A stretch of DNA of 64,000 bases, taken from the NCBI GenBank assembly GCA_965215055.1, contig OZ244046.1, positions 1,054,001 to 1,118,000 of the forward strand, in the 5' to 3' direction. The notes beneath the pieces were generated by a model. The model saw nothing but the letters and a program-made list of their open reading frames with translations, searched no databases and was not told the origin of the DNA. The position numbers were made by a program, and so were the translations under genes. This document shows, one piece after another, positions 9,039-18,392 of the stretch (position 1 is its first letter; every line of letters begins with the position of its first letter). The stretch comes from G965215055 sp965215055. GTDB lineage: Bacteria > Pseudomonadota > Gammaproteobacteria > UBA4575.

Positions 9039-10073
9039 TCATCTCGCTGTCAGCTTGATCTCTATTCTCCTGTTTTTAGCGTAGGCCTCGGGGGTCCTGT
9101 TTGCATCCAGGGGGTGGAATTCACCGAATCCCGTTGCCGCAAGCCGTTCTGCGGGAACCCCCTGGGCAATCATGAACTTTACAATTGCCAGGGCCCGTGC
9201 AGTCGACAACTCCCAGTTTGAAGGGTATTTCCAGGTGTAGATGGGCCTTCGGTCAGTATGTCCATCAATGCGCACCACCCAGTCGAGGTCACCCGGTATA
9301 TCAGCGGCAACGGCATTGAGGATTCGGGACAGCTTTACGACCTGTTTTTTCCCCCGTTTGCCCAGCTTGGCAGAACCCGTATCAAACAGGAGTTCCGAAG
9401 GCAGAATAAACCTGTCGCCCACGACCTTGATATCGGGATTTTCACCCAGCACCGCCCGCAACCGGCCAAAGAACTCCGAACGATAGCGTTCCAGCTCCTG
9501 CATCCTTTCAGCCAGGGCGATATTAATCCGCGCAGCCAGTTCCTCCATGCCTGCATCCCCGGCATTCGGCGCAAGACCCAGTGCCCTGGAGAGGGCACGA
9601 AGTTGATCTCGCAAGGCACCTACCTGGTGACTGAGCAACTCCACCTGCGCCAGGGCTTGCGCAGAAACCTCCCTCTCCGCGAGTAAAGCTTCATCACCTT
9701 CTCGCAGCTTAACGCCAAGGTTCGCTACCTCCTGTTCCAACTGGTTGCGTAATCCGGTCAATGACGCCACGTCCATTCGCAAGAGTTCAATATCCCTGCT
9801 TTTTGAAGAAAGCTGCGCCTCCAGCTCACCAACTTTTCTCTGCAGGCCAGTACTGGTAGTTTTCTCAAGTGCAAGCAGGTCAGCCAGATGAGCAACCTGC
9901 TTGTCCAGTTTAGCCAGCGTTACCTCTTTGCTGCTCAGGGTATCCGTCAAGTAAAACTGCCCGACGGTGAATACGAGCAACAGGAAAATAATGACTATCA
10001 ACAACGCCGCCAGGGCATCTACAAAACCTGGCCAGATATTTACTCCGCGACGGGAAGAGTAAGTCAGTTGCAC
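9039..10073 (-). CDS. MotB/OmpA-like peptidoglycan-binding motor protein
   Basis: The 344-residue protein has one N-terminal transmembrane helix preceded by GFVDALAALL, which holds the conserved Asp of proton-channel B subunits. A long coiled coil (about residues 45-190) follows, then a C-terminal OmpA domain (DGHTDRRPI, NWELSTARA, NRRIEIKL). This is the architecture of MotB-type stators, but the long coiled coil and lack of flagellar genes point to a non-flagellar ExbBD/MotAB-like system. It lies two bases after the ExbB/MotA-like gene and pairs with it. Confidence 0.85.
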   Translation of the reverse strand: MQLTYSSRRGVNIWPGFVDALAALLIVIIFLLLVFTVGQFYLTDTLSSKEVTLAKLDKQVAHLADLLALEKTTSTGLQRKVGELEAQLSSKSRDIELLRMDVASLTGLRNQLEQEVANLGVKLREGDEALLAEREVSAQALAQVELLSHQVGALRDQLRALSRALGLAPNAGDAGMEELAARINIALAERMQELERYRSEFFGRLRAVLGENPDIKVVGDRFILPSELLFDTGSAKLGKRGKKQVVKLSRILNAVAADIPGDLDWVVRIDGHTDRRPIYTWKYPSNWELSTARALAIVKFMIAQGVPAERLAATGFGEFHPLDANRTPEAYAKNRRIEIKLTAR

Positions 10074-10075
10074 GG

Positions 10076-11116
10076 CTATTCGGATTGCCGTCGATCAGCC
10101 AGGGCTGCGCCAATAGTGCGCGTCAGGATACGAAGTTCCTTGCGCAGTTCTTCCGAAAAGGGTTGCTGATTTCGTTTCAGGTATTCACCCAGCTCGGCCA
10201 ACTGGCGAGTAAGGGTAAGCAGGTGTGAATCAAGTCTCGACTGTTCATCGGCTTGAGTGCTTAAATTTCTTTGCAAACTGTTTATGCCGTCAGCGGTTTG
10301 TTCAAGCAGTGCCTGGACGTATACGGGCACCGGCTCACCGTCTCCCGACAGGGCTCCCGGGGAGAGGTGCGTTACATCCGAAAACCACTCCTCCAGTTCA
10401 TTAAAAAATATGCGTTGTGCATGTCCGGCCTGCAGGTCCAAGAAGCCCAATACCAATGCACCCGCCAGGCCGAACAACGAAGAACTGAAGGCAATACCCA
10501 TTCCCGATAGCGGTTGTTGCAAGCCTGCTATCAAGTTTTCAAACAGCAGCAGGTTATTCCCGCTCCCGCTCTCCATGGACATCCCTCTTATGGCATCGCC
10601 GACCGAACTGATCGTGGCCAGCAGCCCCCAAAAAGTGCCCAACAGTCCTAAAAAGATCAGCAGGCCTATCAAGTAACGGGATATGTCACGCGATTCCTCC
10701 AGCCGGTTACCGATGCTGTCCAGTAAAGACCGCATGGACGTAGTAGACAACGTCAAGCGATCACTTTCCTTTTTTGACAACATGCGCGCCACCGGTGCCA
10801 GCAGTGGTGTAATTCTTTTCGCCGCCTGCAGGTTTTTGCTACCCAAAAGGCCGACAAGCCGCTGTATGAGCGAGTTCCGTGGTGTGCGCTCCCCGGTACC
10901 TCGAAAATCCTCTATCCAGTCAATCTCTTGATACAGGCTGAAAACCTGTCGAAAGTTGTACGCTATCCCGACGATCAGCACGAGTACGATCAGGGCATTA
11001 AACCAGGGGTTGGTTCTAAAGGCGAAAATTACGGGATCATATACAAAGGCAGTCGCGATGGCCGTAGCCAGCACGAAAATCACCATCCACATTAAAGTCA
11101 GGTAGGGTTTCGTCAT
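10076..11116 (-). CDS. MotA/TolQ/ExbB-like proton channel protein
   Basis: A 346-residue membrane protein with two N-terminal helices, a cytoplasmic segment, a third helix (YLIGLLIFLGLLGTFWGLL) and a fourth around SGMGIAFSSSLFGLAGALVLG, the signature region of the MotA/TolQ/ExbB family. It is followed by an extended C-terminal helical region. With the downstream OmpA-domain partner it would form a proton-driven stator coupling membrane potential to work on the envelope. The physiological role of such unlinked pairs is not established. Confidence 0.85.
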   Translation of the reverse strand: MTKPYLTLMWMVIFVLATAIATAFVYDPVIFAFRTNPWFNALIVLVLIVGIAYNFRQVFSLYQEIDWIEDFRGTGERTPRNSLIQRLVGLLGSKNLQAAKRITPLLAPVARMLSKKESDRLTLSTTSMRSLLDSIGNRLEESRDISRYLIGLLIFLGLLGTFWGLLATISSVGDAIRGMSMESGSGNNLLLFENLIAGLQQPLSGMGIAFSSSLFGLAGALVLGFLDLQAGHAQRIFFNELEEWFSDVTHLSPGALSGDGEPVPVYVQALLEQTADGINSLQRNLSTQADEQSRLDSHLLTLTRQLAELGEYLKRNQQPFSEELRKELRILTRTIGAALADRRQSE

Positions 11117-11203
11117 GGTAGATATCCGGCGTTACATGGAATACGGCCTTCTACGTTCATCTCGTTTCATCAATTATATTTGCGGCATTACATGATACCC
11201 GCT

Positions 11204-11992
11204 TCACGAACGGCATTTCTTGATTAAATTGTAGGCCTTTTGTATCTCCTGGGTTTTACTGGTAGCAACCTCGATCATCTCTTCAGGCAGCCCCTTGGAG
11301 ACCAGCTTGTCAGGGTGGTGCTGGCTCATCAACCTGCGGTACGCCTTCTTGACTTCGGCATCCGGTGCAGAAGAATCAACGCCTAAAATTCGGTACGCAT
11401 TTTTCAGTTCAGACTCGGAAGTGGCACGCGCAGCCTCCTGGTAAGCGCGTTGTTGCGCAAATATCAGGGACTCCAGTTGCGACAGCAGGGTATGCGGATA
11501 GCCCAACACGGTGCAGATGTGCTTCAATACGCGCTCTTCAGCCGGGTGTTTTACTCCGTCTGCATAAGCAGCCTGCAACTGTATCTCTATAAACATCTGC
11601 TTGAGTGTACCCTTGCGATGACACTCCCTGCGAAACTGCTCAAGCACGTCATCCAGCGCAAAATCAGCCTGCTTGCCCTGGTTGAACAGTCCGACCGCAG
11701 CTTCCCGTTGTTCCCCGTCCAGGCGCATTTGTGTCATCACCTGCTCTGCCATTTGTATTTCCTCCGGTGAGACCCTTCCGTCCGCCTTGGCAAGATAGCC
11801 CATCACCGAAAAAGTGGCCGTAAAGAACGCAAGTTGCGTGCGCTCCTGCGAGCCCAAATCAAACTCAACCTGTTCGCGCTGGGCTGAAGACTTGTCAAAC
11901 TGGTGACCCAGCATGGCACCGATCATGGCGCCAAGGGGTCCGCCCAGGGCAAACCCCAGGGTTCCTCCTGCCAGTTTTCCCCACCAACTCAC
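11204..11992 (-). CDS. djlA: TerB-DnaJ co-chaperone DjlA
   Basis: The 262-residue protein starts with a glycine-zipper membrane segment (GGTLGFALGGPLGAMIGAML), continues with a TerB-like domain containing GYLAKADGRVSPEEI, and ends with a J domain including the HHPDK motif (HPD tripeptide essential for DnaK stimulation). Order and length match DjlA, an inner-membrane co-chaperone. It is separated from the stator pair by 87 bases and lies just downstream of the selenoneine-type senA gene on the same strand (34-base gap). Confidence 0.92.
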   Translation of the reverse strand: MSWWGKLAGGTLGFALGGPLGAMIGAMLGHQFDKSSAQREQVEFDLGSQERTQLAFFTATFSVMGYLAKADGRVSPEEIQMAEQVMTQMRLDGEQREAAVGLFNQGKQADFALDDVLEQFRRECHRKGTLKQMFIEIQLQAAYADGVKHPAEERVLKHICTVLGYPHTLLSQLESLIFAQQRAYQEAARATSESELKNAYRILGVDSSAPDAEVKKAYRRLMSQHHPDKLVSKGLPEEMIEVATSKTQEIQKAYNLIKKCRS

Positions 11993-12026
11993 GACAGGAC
12001 CTCCTGCAAGTCAGTACTGCCAGGGC

Positions 12027-13331
12027 CTACCTGGCACACGTTCTAAACCCGGCGAAGACGTCGTTGCGGTCAGGGCCATAATAATTGCGCCACGTGTTGC
12101 GCAGCATACGGCCGCGCGTCGTCCAGGCCCCACCCCGAAGCACCCTGGTCTGCCCGAACAACGGGCGGGAATACTCGGTATAACAACCAGGTGAAAATCC
12201 CGGGTAGGGAGAAAAAGTAGACGCAGTCCACTCCCAGACGTTGCCAATCATTTGTCGGCAGGCAAATGCGCTATCGCCCTCCGGAAAGGCGTTTACCTCG
12301 AGCGGTCCCAGGTTCCCGCCATCCAGGTTTGCGCGGCCTTCGTGCAAACGATCGCCCCAGGGAAACATTGTTTTCTGCAACACGCCGTTCACTCGCTCGT
12401 TCGGATCACAAGCTGCTGCAAACTCCCATTCCGCTTCAGTGGGCAAGCGGCGATTCGCCCAGTTGCAAAAAGCCTCGGCCTCATACCAGCTGACGTGGCT
12501 CACCGCGTGCGCCGATACAAGCGGATTCCATTGATCGAACTGCCTGGTATACCATTGCCGGTCCGAGTCCTTCTTCCAGTAGACCGGGTGCTCAAGCCCT
12601 TTTTCACTACGCCATTTCCAACCGGCACGGCTCCAGTATTGTTCTTCTCGATAGCCGTTTGCTTCAACAAATTCCAGGTAATTTTCATTACTTGCCGCGT
12701 GCCTGGCGATTTTGAACGGCGCGACCGTAACCCTGTGCGCCCATTTTTCATTATCAAACCTGAACGCACCATCACGTTCCGCACCCAGCAAAAACGTGCC
12801 TCCTGGAACCTCGATATCCTCGTACTCGGGAGGCGTCGGGGACTCCTTCCGTTCGTTTTCCCGTATAAAACCAGGTGCCGGATAGCCCAGTGTCTGACGT
12901 GTACAGATGAAAGCCTCGTTGTGCATATCTTCATGAAACAAGGCCAGCAAGTAAAAATGCTTTGTCGAATCATCAAGCTCGAGTTGCTCCAGTTGAGCAA
13001 TTTCTGCCTGCAACACGTCGTTCATATATGCAAAGGTATCGGCAAGGCCGGGTAACGGAAGTTGCCATCGCTGCTCATGCGGAATAGATATCGAATCAAA
13101 CAATGCGTCCGCATCAGCTCGTATTGCCCGTTGCCCGCCCAGATGACGCAACACCCAGAACTCATGAAAATAGGCGACGTGGGCTATCTCCCAGCACAAC
13201 GGGTTAACAGTCGGCAGCAACGGGCCCATCAACTGCTCCTCGTCAAGTCCCTCGACCAGTGCCAGTGTCCTGGAGCGCGCATCCAGCAATGACGCAGTAA
13301 GGTTTTCAACCGTGGCAGACTCGTTATTCAT
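12027..13331 (-). CDS. senA: selenoneine synthase SenA (EgtB-like non-heme iron enzyme)
   Basis: The 434-residue protein has an N-terminal DinB-like domain with the iron-binding motif His133-x3-His137-x-Glu139 and another conserved His51, and a C-terminal FGE-sulfatase domain (VPGGTFLLG, GNVWEWT, LRGGAW) ending GFRTC. This is the EgtB architecture. The call as SenA, which joins a selenosugar to hercynine, rests on the neighbours: a TIGR04348 (SenB) glycosyltransferase gene divergent at 80 bases and a SelD gene next to it. An ordinary EgtB (ergothioneine) remains possible. No EgtD (hercynine synthase) gene is in the window. Confidence 0.85.
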   Translation of the reverse strand: MNNESATVENLTASLLDARSRTLALVEGLDEEQLMGPLLPTVNPLCWEIAHVAYFHEFWVLRHLGGQRAIRADADALFDSISIPHEQRWQLPLPGLADTFAYMNDVLQAEIAQLEQLELDDSTKHFYLLALFHEDMHNEAFICTRQTLGYPAPGFIRENERKESPTPPEYEDIEVPGGTFLLGAERDGAFRFDNEKWAHRVTVAPFKIARHAASNENYLEFVEANGYREEQYWSRAGWKWRSEKGLEHPVYWKKDSDRQWYTRQFDQWNPLVSAHAVSHVSWYEAEAFCNWANRRLPTEAEWEFAAACDPNERVNGVLQKTMFPWGDRLHEGRANLDGGNLGPLEVNAFPEGDSAFACRQMIGNVWEWTASTFSPYPGFSPGCYTEYSRPLFGQTRVLRGGAWTTRGRMLRNTWRNYYGPDRNDVFAGFRTCAR

Positions 13332-13371
13332 ATTTTTATCGCCCTTGCAGTTGAGAAATCATGCAATCCAC

Positions 13372-13399
13372 TTGGTACCGGAACAATAACGTGTAATAT
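13372..13399 (+). promoter_or_regulatory. putative sigma70 promoter of senB
   Basis: TTGGTA (13372-13377) and TAATAT (13394-13399) are separated by 16 bases. The expected transcription start falls only about five bases before the senB ATG, giving a very short leader. It lies in the 79-base divergent gap between senA and senB. Confidence 0.45.
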
Positions 13400-13410
13400 T
13401 TGTTACCTGC

Positions 13411-14361
13411 ATGAAAATTATCCTCATTACCCCTGCATTACCCCGCTCGCGAGCGGGAAATCGCGTCACTGCCGCAAGGTGGAAAAACATCTTATACGAG
13501 TTGGGGCATCAAGTAGAAGTTAAAACCGTCTTTACCGGCGGTCAATATGATGCAATGGTCGCATTACACGCCTGGCGCAGTGCACAGTCAATCCGTCAAT
13601 TCAACGTGCAATTTCCACAAAAACCGCTCATCGTGGCATTGACGGGTACCGACCTGTACAGGTTCATCAACACCCATCCCGGGCCGACCCTGCACTCGAT
13701 CAAGGCAGCCACGAAACTGGTTACCCTGCACGACCTTGCATACCTGGCAGTCCCCCAGGACAGCCGTAAAAAGATATCCGTAATTCATCAATCCGCGCAA
13801 CGGGTTACCCGTATAAAAGCCGCGAACAAAAGACACTTTGACGTCTGCGTAATCGGCCACCTGCGCGCGGAAAAAGATCCGCTACGCGCCGCTTACGCAG
13901 TGCGCAACCTGCCTGCCAGCTCGCGCATTCGTGTTAAACAGTTTGGCAAGGCACACACGCAAAAGTGGAGTAAATGGGCGCAACGGGAAATGCAAAACAA
14001 CCCTCGTTATCGCTGGTACGGTGAAGTACCGCACTGGCAGATACGCAGGCAATATGCCTCGGCCGACTTGATGGTACTGAGTTCAAAAATGGAAGGTGGC
14101 GCCAACGTCATCTCCGAAGCCTGTGTTGCAGGGCTGCCGGTTATCGCATCGGATATCGCAGGTTCCACAGGGCTGCTGGGAGAAGACTATCCAGGCTACT
14201 ACACTACCGGCAATACCGGGGCCTTACGGGAGCTGTTGCTCAAGACCGAAACGGATAAAGCCCTGTTGACCAGGTTGCAAAAAGCCTGTTCAGCAAAGGC
14301 CAGGCTGTTTACTTACGCAAGAGAAAAAAACGGTTGGAAAAAATTATTGCGAGATAACTGA
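13411..14361 (+). CDS. senB: selenosugar synthase SenB (TIGR04348 glycosyltransferase)
   Basis: The 316-residue protein begins MKIILITPALPRSRAGNRVTA and has a GT-B fold glycosyltransferase layout, with VALTGTDLY in the N-terminal half and a donor-site region (SSKMEGGANVISEA) in the C-terminal half. This is the TIGR04348 type shown to be SenB, which makes a selenosugar from selenophosphate and a UDP-sugar. The adjacent selD homologue, four bases beyond its stop and convergent, would make the selenophosphate. There are no membrane segments; it is a cytoplasmic enzyme. Confidence 0.85.
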   Translation: MKIILITPALPRSRAGNRVTAARWKNILYELGHQVEVKTVFTGGQYDAMVALHAWRSAQSIRQFNVQFPQKPLIVALTGTDLYRFINTHPGPTLHSIKAATKLVTLHDLAYLAVPQDSRKKISVIHQSAQRVTRIKAANKRHFDVCVIGHLRAEKDPLRAAYAVRNLPASSRIRVKQFGKAHTQKWSKWAQREMQNNPRYRWYGEVPHWQIRRQYASADLMVLSSKMEGGANVISEACVAGLPVIASDIAGSTGLLGEDYPGYYTTGNTGALRELLLKTETDKALLTRLQKACSAKARLFTYAREKNGWKKLLRDN

Positions 14362-14364
14362 AAG

Positions 14365-16635
14365 TCAGTCCATTTTTATATAAATGGATTCAGCCGCGTC
14401 CTTGCGCTCCTCTACCTGTCCAATCACACGTGTGTGCGGATATCCCAGTCGATGCAACTCCTCGACACACGAACCTGCACGTTCAGCAGGCACTGCGGCC
14501 AGCAACCCGCCTGCCGTTTGCGGGTCGAACAACAGTGGATAGAATTCATGCTTGACTGCCGCCTGTTGATTTTTAATGGCGCGGCGCAAGCGCACGTTTG
14601 AAGGTTGCAACGAACTGAAAATACCCGCCCGTATCATCTCCAGCGCACCGTCAAGCACGGGCAGCGTATCCAGGTAGATACTCACGTCCACCTGTGCGGC
14701 ACGCACCATTTCCACCAGGTGTCCCAATACGCCAAACCCGGTAATATCCGTACAGGCACACACACCATGGTCATGCAGGCATTGTGCGGCAGCATGATTG
14801 GAATGCAGCATGGAATCGATCGCACCCGTAATCCAGCGACCCCTGGCCTTGCCACGCATATCCGCGGCAAACAGGGTCCCCGTGCCCACCGGCTTGGTTA
14901 CAATGACGGCGTCTCCGACCTGCATACCCTTCTTGGCCAGCAACTTCTCCCTTTCAACCAGGCCGGTAACACTCAACCCAAAAGAGAGTTCCGCGCCTTC
15001 ACTGGAATGACCACCTACCAGCGCGGCATCATGCTGGTTCAACACCTGCAGTGCCCCGGCCATCACCTGGTAGAGCTGTTGTTCCACGACCTGCTCCCTG
15101 CCAAAGGGCACCGTGGCGATTGCCATGGCCGCCTGGGCCTCCGCACCCATGGCAAACACGTCACCCAGGCTGTGATTGGCGGCAACCTGTCCAAACACGT
15201 AAGGGTCATCGATAAAAGAGCGGAAATAATCCACCGATTGCACCTGTACCTTTCCAGCCGGAACGTCCAGGACGGCCGCATCATCGGGAGCATCGAGTCC
15301 CAGCAATACATCATCACGCGAAAGTGGGGAAAGCCGGTTCACGACCCGGCTCAAGACGTTACTGCCAACTTTCGCTCCACATCCCCCGCAGCGCATGGCA
15401 ATGGCAGAAATCTCCGCGGGAACGTCTTCTCCAATCAAGTCACTCTTGATCTCCTCGTTATCATCTTCCATCTCCGGAAGTTCGCTGTATTTACGCATGA
15501 ACCTGCGGTCGATATAGTTCTTGAGCGTCCATGCCCATGCACCTTCCAGGGCGAGAGCACCGCGTGAGACCACCGCATACTTGTTCCCGGTACTGACCAG
15601 GCTCAGAAAACTGATTTGCGGCACGTGTTTTTTCAAAGGCTTGTTGGTGAGTGCGCGTTCCAGGTTTTTATACAGCGGTGGACCCTGGCGCACTGCGAAT
15701 ACGCCCGACTTGGGGCGCGGGTACCCGGTTACCGTGGCAATGTCCCCCGCTGCAAACACGTCGGAGTGAGACACCGACTGCAAAGAGTCATTTACCTTTA
15801 TAAAGCCGCGTTCATCTACGGCAAGCCCGGACTTTTCATACCATGCCGGGGCGGCGGCGTGCGTTGCCCAAATGACGGCATCCGCGTGCAGGGATGCACC
15901 GGAATCCAGCTTGACGACAGTAGCATCGACGCGACTGGCTCTACAGTTCAGGTGCACCTGTACGCCCCTTTCTGACAACACGCGCGTAAAACGCTTCTGC
16001 ACAGAATGATTATGCGTGGGCAGAACAGACCCGTTTTCCGAGATCAAGTGATAGCGAAGCTTATCCGTATCCAGGGAGCGTTCACGCAACAACCTGCACA
16101 GGTGAAACTGTGTCGACAACGTAACCTCCACGCCTCCGGCACCGGCACCCACCACGACAACCTGGTAATCCCCTTTTTGTTGCAGGACCTGCTGCATAGT
16201 TTTATCCCAGCCCAGCAAAAACCGGTTGATGGGCTTTACCGCCAGGCCGTGCTCCTGCGAACCCGGTACCTCGAAGTGGGAAGGCGTGGAACCGGTATTA
16301 ACTGACAACACGTCATAACGGACGGGCGGACGGGTACCGCAGATTACTTCCTTATTCTCCAGGTCGAGAAAAGTCGCGGATGTATGGAACAATCGCGCAC
16401 CGGTAAATCGCGCCAGCGGGCGAAGATCAATATGACTCTCATCATAGCCGTAGTGTCCTGCAATATAACCGGGCAGCATCCCCGAATAGGGAGTGTGTAC
16501 GTCGCGGGTTATCAAGGTTATCTGCAATCCAGGCAAGGGCTTCATGCCAAACTTTTTCAGCACGGCAACGTGGCTGTGACCGCCTCCGATCAGCACCAGG
16601 TCCTTGATAACCGGGGTATGCTTCGAGCCCTGCAC
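14365..16635 (-). CDS. selD: flavoprotein-SelD fusion, selenide water dikinase
   Basis: The 756-residue protein has an N-terminal NDH-2-like FAD oxidoreductase (GGGHSHVAVL near residue 17, second Rossmann motif VVVGAGAGGVE near 160, AAGDIA near 297) joined at ~residue 405 to a complete selenophosphate synthetase. The SelD catalytic pair is Cys419 and Lys422 (GGCGAKVG), with nucleotide-binding regions SVDYF and GGHSSEGAE and the C-terminal DPQTAGGLL. It makes selenophosphate from selenide and ATP; the flavoprotein half may help generate selenide. Linked to senA and senB it plays the senC role, and it could also serve selenocysteine or selenouridine synthesis. Confidence 0.9.
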   Translation of the reverse strand: MQGSKHTPVIKDLVLIGGGHSHVAVLKKFGMKPLPGLQITLITRDVHTPYSGMLPGYIAGHYGYDESHIDLRPLARFTGARLFHTSATFLDLENKEVICGTRPPVRYDVLSVNTGSTPSHFEVPGSQEHGLAVKPINRFLLGWDKTMQQVLQQKGDYQVVVVGAGAGGVEVTLSTQFHLCRLLRERSLDTDKLRYHLISENGSVLPTHNHSVQKRFTRVLSERGVQVHLNCRASRVDATVVKLDSGASLHADAVIWATHAAAPAWYEKSGLAVDERGFIKVNDSLQSVSHSDVFAAGDIATVTGYPRPKSGVFAVRQGPPLYKNLERALTNKPLKKHVPQISFLSLVSTGNKYAVVSRGALALEGAWAWTLKNYIDRRFMRKYSELPEMEDDNEEIKSDLIGEDVPAEISAIAMRCGGCGAKVGSNVLSRVVNRLSPLSRDDVLLGLDAPDDAAVLDVPAGKVQVQSVDYFRSFIDDPYVFGQVAANHSLGDVFAMGAEAQAAMAIATVPFGREQVVEQQLYQVMAGALQVLNQHDAALVGGHSSEGAELSFGLSVTGLVEREKLLAKKGMQVGDAVIVTKPVGTGTLFAADMRGKARGRWITGAIDSMLHSNHAAAQCLHDHGVCACTDITGFGVLGHLVEMVRAAQVDVSIYLDTLPVLDGALEMIRAGIFSSLQPSNVRLRRAIKNQQAAVKHEFYPLLFDPQTAGGLLAAVPAERAGSCVEELHRLGYPHTRVIGQVEERKDAAESIYIKMD

Positions 16636-16696
16636 AAATTATCTCCTTTCGCAGCGGTTACGCTCACCGCCGCCTCCTGGCTGAAACAGCAGGCGT

Positions 16697-18298
16697 CTAC
16701 CCGTGTCCTGCTACCCGTCCAGGAAGAGTCTGTGAAAAATAATCACTCAGAAACTGGTCAAACGACACCGTATCCGAAGCCTCGATTTGTCGTTGCTTTT
16801 CAATGGAACGTTTGACGACAGCGTTAAAAAAGCGGGTATCTTTTTCATCCAGGGTGTCACTTTGCAGTTGATCTTGATGGGCTTCGGAAAATCGGCGCGC
16901 CATTTCGAAAAAACCTTCCTTGCAAGAACGCATCTCATCCAGCACTTTTGCAGAAGGTGTCAACGAGGGGTGTTCAACCAGGGAAACCTGCTCTTGCAGC
17001 GCTGCCGTATAGTGATTATTTTCGTTTTGTTCGTCCAGTATCTCACATATCGCCTGCATTTCCTGCAAAATTTCCAGCCCCCATTCCCGCAACAGGACTT
17101 CCCGTTCACCTCGCATCAGCACGAGCTTCGGATCGCGGCCCCGGTGCGCGGCGTTATTCTCATTCCCGTCAATGGCCTGCCGTTCGGCACCACCTATGGG
17201 CGGGCTTTGTTGCAACAGGCAGAAAATCATGAGGGCCTCCAGAAAATAAAGCTGGCTGTCGCTGATACCCAGCGGCTCGAACGTATTCAAGTCCAGGGAG
17301 CGCAGTTCGACGTACTGGACACCCCGCTGATTGAGCGCGTGCACGGGTTTCTCATTATTGACGGCGAGCTGCTTGGGTCGAACCGTGCTGTAATATTCGT
17401 TTTCAATTTGCAGGATATTGGCGTTCAATTGACGGTACTCACCTGCAACCTTTACGCCAATTTCCTCATACTCGGGACAAGGTGTTTCAATGGCTTGCGT
17501 CAGGCATTCCACGTAAGAAGACACGTCGTCATAACACGCCCGAACCCCCGTCTCATTTTCCTTCTTGTTATTGTAGCCAATGTCTCCCATCCGCAGCGTG
17601 GTCGCATAAGATAAAAAGTAAGTAGTGTCGTTAAACTTCTCCAGCCTGCCCGGTTGCCCCTCCAAAAAGGATTTGCAAATCGCCGGTGAAGCGCCAAAGA
17701 GATAATAGACCAGCCATCCATAGCGTTGCAGGTTACGAATCAGTGCAAAATACTGGGTCGAAATAAAATCCTGTAACGACTCATCGCAGTGCAGTTGTTC
17801 ACGATAATACGGCCAGAATGAATCCTTCAATGAATAATTGAAATGCACGCCCGCGATTACCTGCATCATCTTGCCGTAGCGATAGCCCAGGCCACGGCGG
17901 TAAATCGTCTTCATCATGCCCAGGTTCGAGTTACCGTAGTCGGCAACGGGAATACTTTCCTCACCTGCAACCACGCACGGCATACTGGCACCCCACAGTA
18001 ATTCGTCGTCCAGGTGTGCCCAGACAAAACGATGAGCCTTGTGCAGAAACTCGAGCGCCGCCGTTACCTCCTGTTGCGGTGGAGTGATGAGCTCCAGCAG
18101 TGCCTCCGAATAGTCCGTTGTCATATACGGGTTGGTCAGAGCGGAGCCCAGGCCGGCGGGATGTGGCCGCTGCGAGATACTGCCGTCACGGTCAACCCGC
18201 AGCGACTCCTTTTCCAGCCCTATGTTACCGCCAGACAGCAAGTGCTGCTGCTGGTCACGAACGATTGCCGATAATCTTTTGTGTAATTGCTGATACAT
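16697..18298 (-). CDS. gshA: glutamate--cysteine ligase
   Basis: The 533-residue protein matches the proteobacterial type-1 GshA family in length and blocks: GLEKESLRVD near the N-terminus, TNPYMTTDYSEALLELITP, and RGVQYVELRSLDLN. It catalyses the ATP-dependent first step of glutathione synthesis. gshB is not in the window. It lies 61 bases upstream of the selD fusion gene on the same strand, so the two may be cotranscribed; selenite reduction commonly uses glutathione, which would make the link meaningful. Confidence 0.93.
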   Translation of the reverse strand: MYQQLHKRLSAIVRDQQQHLLSGGNIGLEKESLRVDRDGSISQRPHPAGLGSALTNPYMTTDYSEALLELITPPQQEVTAALEFLHKAHRFVWAHLDDELLWGASMPCVVAGEESIPVADYGNSNLGMMKTIYRRGLGYRYGKMMQVIAGVHFNYSLKDSFWPYYREQLHCDESLQDFISTQYFALIRNLQRYGWLVYYLFGASPAICKSFLEGQPGRLEKFNDTTYFLSYATTLRMGDIGYNNKKENETGVRACYDDVSSYVECLTQAIETPCPEYEEIGVKVAGEYRQLNANILQIENEYYSTVRPKQLAVNNEKPVHALNQRGVQYVELRSLDLNTFEPLGISDSQLYFLEALMIFCLLQQSPPIGGAERQAIDGNENNAAHRGRDPKLVLMRGEREVLLREWGLEILQEMQAICEILDEQNENNHYTAALQEQVSLVEHPSLTPSAKVLDEMRSCKEGFFEMARRFSEAHQDQLQSDTLDEKDTRFFNAVVKRSIEKQRQIEASDTVSFDQFLSDYFSQTLPGRVAGHG

Positions 18299-18392
18299 TC
18301 ACCAGGAAGTTTCGCTTGATCTCTGGCCCGAACCGGTCCCGCAAGTGTACAGGCTTGCGCAACCTCCAGGCAAAAACCGCGAATACTCGTTA

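Noticed and set aside
9039..11116. Flagellar motor genes motA/motB
   Set aside because: No flagellar genes nearby, a long coiled coil in the B subunit and family features of ExbB/OmpA-type pairs; left unnamed.
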